Shown piece after piece: positions 24,001-36,900 of a stretch of DNA of 64,000 nt. How positions within the stretch are numbered: position 1 is the first letter of the stretch; every line of letters starts with the position of its first letter. A program made the translations under genes and the position numbers. Origin of the DNA: Rutpela maculata (lineage: Eukaryota > Arthropoda > Insecta > Coleoptera > Cerambycidae); assembly GCA_936432065.2 (NCBI GenBank), contig OW386292.2, forward strand, positions 133,873,460 to 133,937,459, in the 5' to 3' direction. A model generated the notes under the pieces. It searched no databases, was not told the DNA's origin, and saw nothing but the letters and a program-made list of their open reading frames with translations.

Positions 24001-27000
24001 CACAAAAGAGTTTACGCACAAAAGGAAGAGGTCAGCCTAAACTAGCTTCCCCATATACATTAAGAAAACATATTATGACGATACGCAGTATTACATTAGA
24101 TTGAGAAAACTATTAAACAAAATTTTTATATAATTATAAACAATTATATAAAATAAAATATAAATATTATACTACCTTTAATAACGATAATTTAACTATC
24201 AAATGTACCGTTTTTTATTATAACCATTATACGAGAGAATTTTATGCTCTACCGAAAAGTTACGTATATTGTTTTGCCTTATCTTGCTTAATTTTCAAAA
24301 TATTGACGAAAAAGCATTGCATTTTGTTGCAATTATTGTTAGTAACTTTTGAACCCGAAAAGAAAGAAAAGAAAAGAATATCACACAAATTCCTTTTTAA
24401 GCGTATCTGCGAAGACTAATTAATGTCGGGCACAAGTATATTATATGCTTGCACTAATAGTACAGTGTAACTAGAGGTTTTAACTTCGGAATAATGTCAT
24501 ATTGAACGGATTTAGTTCATTTTTGGAGGTATAATAGTAAATGCTTGACAGAAAAGTTTCTATATTGTGCGGGGGCTTGCTAATTTATAGAGGGTGAATG
24601 CCACCCCCTTTCAGGGGGTGGCACTTAAAAAATATATATTGGAGCTGAAATAGAATCAAACTTTAAGAAGAAAAGGTTCTATGCAAATTTTCACATAAAT
24701 TGATAGTTTTTAAGTTATAACGACTTCAAAATTGCGATTTTAGCTTAAAAAAAAGGTATTTCCAAACGGCTTTCGTCAAGTATCTCGAAAAGTATTACTT
24801 TATCGAAAAAATGTGACAGACCAATTACAGAAAGTACAAACTGGGAAATAATTATATTTTTTGTTTATTGATGTAGGATTAGTAATTTCGGAGATATTTA
24901 AGTTTATATTTGGTATCCAAGTGTTTTGAAATTACCTTTAAAGTTTAAAATGCATTTTTTTCTAAAGCAAGTGCTTTAAATGAGCAAACAAATTTGAACA
25001 TCTAGGTAATGCTACATCCTAAACTGTATTTGAGATAATTTCTTTAAATTACTGGCTAATTAGAGTAACAAAATGGCGACCTTTTTATATAAAAAAATAT
25101 AAATACGCTCATTTTTACATCATAACTTCTTTACTTCTTATGCTACAGGAGCGAGTAAAAAATAATTTGAAAGCGCAATTAATTGTCTTTAATTTCATTT
25201 CTTAGTATGCGTGACGTAGGTGTCTCAATTTCTGAGATATTTAACATTTAAAAACTGCATTTTACGACTTATAAACGTTCGGACTTTCATATCTCCGAAA
25301 CTATTAAATCTATGTAAATAAATAAACAAGCTAAATTCATTATCAGTTTATGAGCTTTATTTCTGGTCTCTACCCATTTTTCAATAAAACTAATATTTAT
25401 TGAGACACCCATTTGGACAAGGAAAACAAAATATCGTTTTATCGAAAATACCTTTATAGTTTAAACTGTATTTTTTTCTAAAGCAAGTGCTGTATACAAA
25501 CCAAAAAATTTGACATTTACGTCATGCTATATATTAATGAGAAACAGTGTTTGAAATTCCTTTTTTTAATTACTGGCTAATTACAGGAACAAAATGGCGA
25601 CGTTGTTTAAAAAAAAATGTGTAGACGCACATTGCTTCGGTCATAACTTCTTTGTTCTTTATGCTATAGAAACAAATAAAAAACCAGTTGAAAGCTTAAT
25701 TAATAACCCATTATTCTACCTACTAGCATCCTTGACGTATGTGTCACAGTTTCTGAGATATTTAACTCTCACTCTAAATAATTATCTTATGAACCCTTGG
25801 ATGCCAAATGTAAACTTAAATATCTCCGAAATTATTAATCCTACACCAATAAACAAAAAATATAATTAATTCCCAGTTTGTACTTTATGTAATTGGTCTG
25901 TAACATTTTTTCGATAAAGTAATACTTCTCGAGATACCTGACCAAAGCCGTTTGGAAAACTTTTTTTTAAGCTAAAATCGCAATTTTGAAGTTATAACTT
26001 AAAATAGTAAAAACTATCAATTTGTGTGAAAAATTGCATAGAACCTTTTCTTCTTAAAATTTGATTATACTTCAGCTCCAATAAATATATATATTTTTTA
26101 AGTGCCACCCCCTGAGAGGGGGTGGCACTTACCCCCTAATTAGCAAGCCCCCGCACAATATAGAAACTTTTGTGTGAAGCTTATACTTCCAAAATGAACG
26201 AAATCCATTCAATATGACATTATTCCGAAGTTTTGCATATTTTCACCTCTAGGTACTAGACTATAATAATAATAATTATTTTTATTATTGCAAGCATATA
26301 ACATATAAGCAATAAAAGAAAATATTAAATTTTTGCTTGCCATACTTAAAAGGGAACTTTGTGCTTGATAGTACGTCGGGTACATGGCTATATAAGCCAA
26401 TAATCTGCACTTTTTGATTGGGATGTGCCACTTTCTGTGGTCATAGTTGATGCCAAAAGGTAACTTTCCAGATAGGGAGCCACTTTAAAATCCGTGCAAC
26501 ACCAAAATGGCGACCATTAAAGATGGCTGCCATTAGCCACAATGAATGTTTTTTTATCTCAGCTCCTAATGGTTCGATTTCTATTTTCTTTTTTTTTTTT
26601 GTTTGAGAGCTCTTGTAAAGAAGACACTTTTTTGTCCCTATACGTTTATCTGTACACTTTAAGGGTTCTGCGCAATTTAAGAAAATATATATTTTTTAAT
26701 TTTTAAAGATATTTCTTTGCACAGTGGGACAAACTGAATCTGAAAACTTATTTCATATAATGCAACTTTCAATTGATGTTAACTTGGGACAGCTGGTACT
26801 TAGTAAAGGTCATTGTAATAACTTTTTCAAAATTAAGCCTATAAGTATTATAGTGACAGTGAAATAAAATTAAATAAAAACTTATAAATACTTCAAAGAG
26901 AACTTCATGCTTTGTTGTTATTTGATGGCAATCATTTTTTGCTCATATTTGACCCATGTACTCGGAAACACAAAGGTCACTTGCTGTCTCAAAATAAGTA

Positions 27001-27816
27001 CATTTTCAAAAGAAAAATTGCATCAAGGGATTATTTTACTATTATACCTGATGTTACTGTACTATTAAAACAATTCGTTTGATATATCTATGTTAGGTAA
27101 ATAAACGTAATTTAATTTCTACCCCTTTGCATCTTTTTATTTTACTGTTAATAAGGCAATACTTTAAAAGTGGAAAACAAAAAATGAGGACAAATTCAAA
27201 ATATTTAAATACTTATAGGCCTATCACGGAGTAATTACATTATCAGTTATTAATAATTAATGTCTATTTGGATAAAAAAATTACCTAATATTTTATTAGG
27301 TTCTTCTAATATATCTTCAAATTCGTAACAATGAATAATAAAAAACGTAACTGTTATATTATTTTGGCGATCAAAGAATGAATGCATTTGCTTTAATAGC
27401 TGGCCCTCCATTAGCGTCTCTACTGTAAACAGTAATGGTAGTGGCGCGGTATAGCAAGTACTCCTATTATGTTGTGCTTCGTGACGATGCATGCATCAAA
27501 GAAATATATATTATAAAAATATAACCTACTGAGGCCCGATTACATTGGCAACATCGCTGGGACGGAGAACGAACGCTAGCTATATTCTTATATACAGCGG
27601 GCTTTGAAAGGATCAGTAAATATATCCGGGCTCTGAAATATGCCATGTTTATATAATTGAAAGAAAAATAATAATTAGCTACCCCTAGTGGCTTCCTATT
27701 AGAAAAGATTCATAACAATCGCCATATTTAATAAATTTGTTAATTTATACACTCGGGAAATGCCGGGCTAATGAATGACCTGTCGATATATCGGGCTACA
27801 CAATATACCGTCTATA

Positions 27817-27905
<89 letters not shown>

Positions 27906-30900
27906 GTTCGTGAAAATGTATAGAATAATATCCTGAAAAGTTTACATTTCGCTCGATGCAGAACATAAAAAAAAAATTTTTATCCATTTTTTCAAAATTT
28001 TGAAATTAAGTCAAGCTAGGAAAAAATAAAAAATACAGATGGATAGATCCTGTATTTATGAAAAAAAAAAATGTTCTAACAAAATTTATGGCTAAAGCCA
28101 CGTTTTTCCTGGAAAAAAATAGCCAAGTGTAATGTTATAACTTGGAACAAGATCCATGTGTGTGCGCGCTTGAATACGCATGACTGTTGACACCGACGCA
28201 CTGAATTACAGTTCAATCTATATGAGTGTTGGTTCATTTAAAATATGGAAATTGTAGCTTTTGATGCTTTTTTGTTTAAAACAATACAAGCAAAGGATGG
28301 ATGGGAAAAATATACTTATATATATTATCACGCCCGAACTCAATTGTCGCAATAAAAAATATAGAAAAAAATAAAAGCCCTTCAAAAAAATTCTTTCTTC
28401 ATTAAGCACTGTTAAATAGTACGTACACATCATGATTATTATGGTTTATTAAGTTGTAGTAACATGGAATCAAAGAAAAGTACATCTCATATCATTTTAA
28501 TTTCCTTGCTTGATGATTTACTTGATAAATATATATATTGGAGGCTGTAACTTGCCGAGAAATTGACTCATTGGAAAAGAAAATCACTATTTATGTATGA
28601 TTAATCAGATCATGATAAGAAATTGCGATTTTCACGATCTTACTCTTATAACTATGAAAATAACTTTGATTGTTTTGAATATAAATTCTGGAACTTTTCC
28701 AATACATTAACAAATGTATAAGGAATCCATTGGATATGGTTGAAATGTGGATAAGTGTACCTGTAATAAATACTATACAGTAAAGCAGGTAAAAATTCAT
28801 GAGAGTGACGGCACGGCAGATCTACTTCGATCGAGCGGCTATGTGTGGTGTCTGTATATACATTCATAATTTTATATTTTCCCTTCATGCTCATTATTTA
28901 TCCTCCTATTCACTAAGAAAAATGTTAAAAATGTGTAGTCAGAAAGAGAAAAAGCTTTATTTTACTCGTTAGAACTGCTAAGAATTTTCAGAGTATGCAT
29001 TTAACAGTGCGCTTGGCCGCGCTGAGTGACAAAGTTACTTCACTATTTTTTTCCAGGAATACCGTAGTTTTAGCAATAAATTTTATTAGGACATTTTTTG
29101 TTCAGAAACGCATGGTCTATCCATCTGTATTTTTTGTTTTTTTCTACCGTGACTTAAATTAAAAATTTTGAAAAAATGGATGAAAAAAAAGGACCCCGCA
29201 GAAATCTTAGGTAAATTGGCTCTCAGTCAAATTGTCTGAAATTGAGATATTTTATAGGTTATGAGGTCCTGATCAAAAGTTCTCATGGGCCCAACCCAAA
29301 GTAATGACTAGATTTTGACTTAGAGACGGGATAAGGTTCACTGATTCGCGATTTTCATATAACTTATAAATATTCTTTAAATACATATATGAATATTTTA
29401 TGAGTTATATACTATCATATATTTTCTAAAGCATGTTTGGTAAGCCTCTAAGCATGTCAGAAACATGCCATGGCATATCTATGTAAAGTTTGTTAACCAT
29501 TTGTAAAGTAAATAAAACATCAAACTTAATTATTAGAGTACAATTTATTAATATCACTCTACGTATATTCATTGCTAGCATAATAATAATCGGTGAAGTA
29601 TAGATGCCTTACAATTATAACTTAAGAATAAAATCCTGATAAAAAAGTTAAACCACAACATAAAGAAAAATTACAAATATTAAAAAATACCTACGTCTTG
29701 TGTAATCCCCAAGACAGGCATTACATATTTTGTTGGGCTATCAAACGTGTTTGAGCGTATCTGTAATGTGTCTGATTATGTCTTGAATACAGAATGTACA
29801 CTTGCTTTCAAAACTTTCGTTCGCTGTATTAAATCAGGGTTGCAATTAATGAACTCTGACATTTGAAATTTTGAAAAGTCAAAATTCCTCGACTGACAAC
29901 AAGACAAAGTTTTGATGCTTTCTAAATTAGAAGAGGTCCATAAGAAGGGTTGCTACTCATTATGGACTAGATAAAAGCACTATTCTACGAGTTTTAGTAT
30001 AGTTGTATTTATTTTTATGTTCGTTTTAATTAAATTTTAATTAAACGTCAATGTCATCTTTAACCTAATCTCAGAATTATCCGTTCACACAGCTAAAATT
30101 TTGCAAAATCGTCGTTACTTAATTTTGAATGTGTACGCGAAAGTTTTGAAAGCAAGTGTAAATGAAATAAAATGTCACGCATGGGGTGCTTGATTAATGT
30201 GTCCCTTTTCCACTTACAATTAATATTTGTGTCTATCGAATATCTACATCATTTAAACCATCGTTGTTTAGTAGTAAAGCTCTTTCAGCAGCGTCTAATA
30301 TTTGGTATAGAAGAGAAGTTAGTGGATATCTGATATTTTGTTGGTGCCCAGCAAAACCAATATACCATAAAATACTGGCAATATGTACCTATCTAAAAAT
30401 TGAAAAGAGCAGAAACTTTAGAATGTTAAGACAATCCTTTTGTACATTTAAAGGGTACCATTTAGTGAAACCCACCTGATGGCAAAATTCTTGACATTCA
30501 AAGACCTTACTTTTCCGATAGTCGCAATAATGATGCAGCACTGTTGCGAGCTGAATTTGACCAAGACATTAATGGGATGCAGGAATGGTTCCAGGCTGGA
30601 GATATTCTTATTGTAGACCGTGGATATCGCGATGCTACAGAATTACTCGATCACTTAGATAATAAATTACCACATGCCACATTTACTACAAAGAGGACAG
30701 CGTCAATTATCGACCAGAGAAGCCAATAACTCCAGGTTAGTAACAAAAACTAGATGGATTGTAGAAAGTCGAAATGGTCATATTAAAAGTATTTTCAATT
30801 TTTTTGCACAAGTAATAAGAATGGCACACACAACTCATATTGGCGACTTTTACCGTATAGCTTGTGCATTAATTAATCGATTTCATGGTCCTATACTGAT

Positions 30901-33900
30901 GAAAGGGGTAAATGCAGAGCTATCATTAACCTTATTACAGAGATCTGAAGAGGTAAATATTGTCCAGACGCGCGTGGAGGCAGAATATTTATTACGTCGA
31001 TGGAGAGCTGAGTGAATTCGTCTTGAGCATAATCAACTTCCAGGCTTTCCTGAACTCTCTCTTGAATACTTAGAAGATCTAACTGTTGGTGCATATCAAT
31101 TATATTTGGCACCGTCATATATTCAAAATAATTTAAACAGGGAAGATGACATGCACTGGTGCTGGGTTTTGAAAGATTTAGACTGCATTCATATTTTAGA
31201 AATGCGACCGTTTATCAACATTGGATTGCTTATAATACAGAACGAGAACACAATTACGACGAAGAGAATCCAATTGACTTGCATATCAGGAGTAAGGACA
31301 TTAGGTACATGTTGTCATATTGCCAGTATTTTGTGGTATCTTGGTTTTGCTCGGCACCAACAAAATGTCAGATATCCAACAACTTCTCTTCTATACCAAA
31401 TATTAGACGCTGCTGAAAGAGCTTTACAACTAAATAACGATGGTTTAAATGATGTAGATATTCGATAGACACTAATTGTAAGTGGAAAGGGGACACATTA
31501 ATCAAGCACCCCATGCGTGACGTTTTATTGCATTTACGTTCTATATTCTAAACATGATCAGACACATTACAGACATGCTCAAACACGTTTGATAGCCCAA
31601 CAAAATCTGGAATGCCTGTCATGGGGATTACACAAGACGTAGATATTTTTTAATATTTGTAATTTTTCTTTATGTTGTGATTTAACTTTTTTATCAGGAT
31701 ATTATTCTTAAGATTATGCTAGTAATGAATATACATAGAGTGATATTAATAAATTGTACTCTTAATAATTAAGTTTGATGTTTTATTTACTTTACAAATG
31801 GTTAACAAACTTTACACAGATATGCCATGGCATGTTTCTGATATGCTCAGAGGCTCACCAAATATGCTTTAGAAAATATATGATAGTATATAACTCATAA
31901 AATATTCATATATGTATTTAAAGAATATTTATAAGTTACATGAAAATCGCGAATCAGTGAACCTCATCTCGTCTCTAAGTCAAAATCTAGTCATTACTTT
32001 GGATTGGGTCCATGAGAACTTTTGATCAGGACTTCATAATCTATAACATATCTCAATTTCAGACAATTTGACTGAGAGCCAATTTACCTAAGATTTCTGC
32101 GGGGTCCTTTTTTTCACTTCTTTTTAATGTTCTGCATCCGAACGGAATGTAAACTTTTCAGGATATTATTCTATACACTTTCTTCACGAACTCATTAAAA
32201 AAAAAAAATTATTCAGTTTGCAAGTTTTTGTAGGTTTCACTATAAAATGTTCTCTGTTGTCTGGGCTAAGCTCATGAAAACCAGTTTTAAAATAATTTAA
32301 AAAAAAATATTTACTTGCCCATTGTAAAGGGATTTTAAAAAAACCTAACATTCTTCTCTCTCTGCAAATATCTCAATAAATATTAGTTTTTAAAAAAATA
32401 TGATCGACATCAAAAATGAAGCTTATGAACTGAGAATTAATTTGTTTCTTTTATTTATATTTGTAGGTTCCGAAATATTTAATTTTTAGGATGAACTATT
32501 TAGTTTAAAATGTTGAATATGTTAGAAACTATGACACTTCTATCAAAAATTTTAAGGAACAAAATTAAAGGTAATTAATCAATGTTTAAAATGACTTTTT
32601 TGTTTGTTTCTACATCACAAAAAATAAAGAAGTTGTTCAGAAAACAGTGCTAGCACTTTTTGTTTCCATAACTAAATTTGTTTTGATTACCATATCAACC
32701 AAAAATTCATAATAACACTACTTAAAGAAAATATAATAAAGTAATTTTGGTCAATTAATAGTATATTACATAATGAGTGATGTAAGAAGCATATTATGCA
32801 CGAATGGAAAAGTTACGCACGATGCCACGTAGCGGCGAGTGCGTATTTCCATGAGTGCGTAATTGCCTTACAACTCGAATTATGTACTATACTTTACCTA
32901 CGATCATATTTATTTAGTTTTTTAGTAAAATCTGGATTTAATTTACTAGTCAACAATATTATTCAACAAATATTATATCAGTTTTGACAACGTTTGGAAA
33001 TTAAGTAGGCTCATTTGTTTTTTTAAACCCCGCGTCAGCGATATAAGCCACCTATAATTGCGTGTCCCGTGCGTTTTGTTTACCGTGCGATTTGTTTACA
33101 GTGCGTTTTGTTTACAATATGTAAAATTCAACTTACATAGATGGCAGGTAGTGTGTTTTTTATTATTTACAGTAGTGATCGTAGGTAAAAACAATAAACC
33201 GCTACTTATCACCCCGCGAGTGCCTTGTGAACCTTTCCTTATTGGAGATCTGGAGACTGTTGGGCCCAACTTGAAGAGTACAACATCAGGAAAGTGCCGC
33301 TAATACACAAGGTATTTCAAATTCAATAATCTTTACCATGCTCAGTTTGTCAGCATTAGACTGACTGGTCCTTCGTCCGATTTATTCTCGTGTTAATAAA
33401 CAGAAGTTATGGCCGATACAATGTGGGTTTTCACATTTTTTTTAACAAAATGTCTCCATTTTGTTATTGTAATTGCCCAGTATTTTTATATACCTGATGT
33501 TTGTAATATTCCAGAAATAAATTGATTGATTGATTGAATTAAATTTTATTTTCAAAAATGCTGCTTTTCGTTAATCTAGCATAATAATCAATTAAGTATT
33601 TTGAATATATTTTTTTTGCCTTAAAATGCTAGGAATCCTATCATGTAATTCAATACATACCCAAGCAGCATTCAAAGCGATGGGAACTGGCATCTGAGGC
33701 ATCGGAACTTTAATATAGTAGGAATAACATAACTGTTACTAATTTTGCGACTTCAGGGTAATATTCACTTTGTGGTATGCATTTGTAGTGACAATTAAGT
33801 AGATTCTACTGAATTTAGGCACTGTATAGTTATAACACTTTCAAGTAACTGCTGGAGAATCTGCAACGTCGCGGATACTACTCTGCATTACTTTGAAGCA

Positions 33901-36900
33901 TCTCCAACTGCAAAGTGAAAATTGGTAGTAATGCCGACTGCACAGCTTTACCAAAGGACCACTTGAAAGTAGTCTAACTCATTAGTGACATCTCGAGTAA
34001 AAATGAGGTTATTTCTACAAACATAGGGGCTTTGAAGTTATCTTTACTACTCCCCACTAATTGAAAATGTCTTAAAAGTTACATATACCTTGAAAATCTA
34101 CTATAGAGTAATATTAACTTTTAAGACAATTTATATAATTATTGGCATTGAATAAAATGGCGGCATCTGAAATGCTCAGTGAAAGCGAAATAAAGTTTAT
34201 CAGCACTCATCCACGTTTTATAGAAAACTGAAGAAACAGTTAAACAGTAGTAGAGAAATAGTGATTCTTCAGAATATGATGCAAACATGAAAGATTCGCC
34301 ACAGCAAAACCATCATCTTTGGCAACAAGTGCAAAAGTGCTCCCATCAACACAAGAAGAGTAATCGAAAACTATAACAGTTGTAGTGATTAATGATACTG
34401 TGTACTTCTCGAAAATTACAACTTGTCTTTAACACACAGATTGACCCATAGTTCAGTTAGTGATCCACTGAGCATATTAAATGAATTTGCCGATTAAAAA
34501 CTCCAAATTTAATAAATATTGTGTCGATGGGGAACGGACAATGTCGGTATAACGGCATAAGATATTATTTATGTACAATAAATTGAATTGAATGAAATTA
34601 AATGTAAACTGATCACTAAATAAATATGAAAACTGTTATGTATTTTTTCCATTATTACACACCTTACGTTAATAAATATATTTATCCAACACTTTCATAT
34701 AAAGTGATTTTTATTGATAAGACTTTGAAGGTATAAAGTGACCCATAAGTCACTAGTGAGATAAAGTAGTAAGCTAAAGTGAGGTAAAGTGATTTAGTTA
34801 CTAAAGAGTAATTTTAATATAAAATAAAGTCCAAGGAATTTATTTATTGTCTGCATTATATGGAAAATTAACAAAACAAAGAATCCATGCACTAACACTT
34901 ATTTATATTTATGTTAACATTTATTGTCATCATATTCGATTTTTCACAAAGAAAACTGCTCTTCTGTACACAATTTTTCTCTATACTAGTAACGACGTCT
35001 GTATTGCCTGACTCGTTGTGCTGCTCTCCCTGAATTTTTTTAGCAATAACAATCTTGTTGTGACTGAATCTTCCAAATAACCCTCCGCCACGGTGGATGA
35101 TTTCCACACACCATGACGTTTAAGGGTGGTAATGTCACCCCCAGCATTGGCCAAGAGTTGATGAGGAACGGCGCATGCTATGGCCAGTATACAAATCTGC
35201 ATCAGGCAATTGCAAATAATCAGCTAAAATTCTTGGAATTTTTGAGAGCTTATTTAATCCAACGCATTGGACAGTGCACTTTCCCTTTTGAAAATTTATG
35301 AAAAATCTTTTGTGAGACACATTTTGCGGTCTTAAAGACATATTTCCTAATCGAATCAAGTGGGTTCACCGAAAATCCTTCATTTAAAACTGTGAAACTT
35401 CTTGATTTATTCGTCTTGGTATCTGGTATGGATATATATAGATATTATTCTTTATCTCATATCTTCGACGCTTAAGAAGGTCAGTTCACCGCAACGGCAG
35501 GCACCGCAAACTGCCAATATCAATGCAACCTAAAAAACCCAAACATTTAAATAGGTATATAAAAGCAAGATCATAAAAAACACCTACCTCTGACATAAGA
35601 TGCTCACCGTCAGGGGCATCCATCAAATATTGTTCGATATGTGCTCTTTCCAAATAATATCAGATAATAAAAAGTACTTAAAAAGTATAATAATTGTTAT
35701 TTTTAATAATCCACATATTCCCATCGCACACAGTGACAGTGACACTTTAACAGTTATTACCGCGTTGCAAATTAAAAAAAAAAATTACCTATATCGATTC
35801 TGCCAATTCTACCAACATGAAAATAAGTTGGTAGCAACAGTTACTAAGATCTTATAGCGTCATTGGTCCCATTTGCTACATCTAGGTAAATATAACTACA
35901 CAGTGAAATTGTTGCAGTTGCCGTCACCACTTTTAAAGTAACAACAACTATAACGTTGGTGGCATCTGCTACTTTATAGTAAATGTAACTTGTAGGGAAA
36001 TAATTTTGGTTTTTTCAACCTCTAAGTTACTGCAATTAAAATCATCATTTTTCTGTTGTTGAATGAAGACGCCATATTGACGGATAAAAATATAATTCAA
36101 TAAAAAATTTCTTTTTATTATAGTCATTTACAAATATGTTTTCTAAATAGATTATTACTTTATAATATATAAAATTAAAAAAAAACGTTTTCCATAAAAA
36201 ATTTTACAGTTTTGCTTGTACGTGGTGGTTTTAATATCCACACCCAGGGTAAATGCAAAACATCATGATTTATAATATATATGCTTATGCATGTTGTATA
36301 TAATCACCTTAACTTGGACCTTGGACATATCATGTGCTTAAACTCAGTAAGTCATTAATTTGCTATTCGAATAACAGAGAGCCAAATATATAGTTTGCGC
36401 TCTCATTTCGGTCAGCTGAGCTGTTCCAAAAGTTAGTCATTTCTACCACTTGGTTACGTCCCGTTTACGTAATAACCTAGTCTTCAACACGGTAATGGTA
36501 GAAGTACCGGAATAGTAATTTGCTACGTAATTATTATTCCCCATTTTGGTGAATACTTGGTAGAAGGATGGTTCCCATTACGTAACAGTCCTTAGTTGCG
36601 GAAACCTTTAAAGTTCCCCTAATGGCAACTATTACGTAGAAACTACTAAAATTGCTGCTTGGGATACTTCGTCAGTATTAGCTAGAAGAGTAATTGTTTT
36701 GATTGGTTTTCCAATAATGAGTGTTTTAAAGTGTTTTTCTAAGTAGTATATTAGCGTGACCAGATTAGGGCAACAATATACAGAAAGTATGTAATTTCAT
36801 AATAAATAAAAAAGTGTGTAAGTTGTGATTTGCTTAATATCTAAGTAATATTTTCTAGTATATGGCATCACCTAGATGCTCAATTTCTTGAGCCATATTA

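Larger units (their letters stand above)
29191..32107 (+). mobile_element. DNA transposon with about 600-bp TIRs (IS4EU/ISL2EU-like)
   Basis: Tips GGACCCCGCAGAAATCTTAG and their complement at 32088-32107. Inverted arms 29191-29797 and 31545-32107, and a further inverted match between 30159-30315 and 31395-31545. Encloses a DDE transposase pseudogene on +. The left arm is interrupted by a TA-flanked MITE (29799-30158). Sits in the right arm of element X. Confidence 0.74.
27900..32266 (-). mobile_element. Palindromic element X, copy 1 (split by DDE transposon)
   Basis: Left arm about 27900-28145; core 28200-28985; right arm 28990-29190 plus 32108-32266, the two halves of which are separated by the insertion 29191-32107. 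It is the reverse complement of copy 2 (41098-43661) throughout. The right tip GTCTGGGC is followed by TA. Open frames in the core match between copies but lack known domains. Confidence 0.68.

Noticed and set aside
27796..27987. IYIYIY-repeat protein
   Set aside because: Translation of a (TA)n microsatellite.
28218..28433. Hydrophobic frame shared with 42339-42596
   Set aside because: Both lie in the core of element X; AT-rich DNA easily gives Phe/Ile/Leu-rich frames, and the similarity follows from the repeat.
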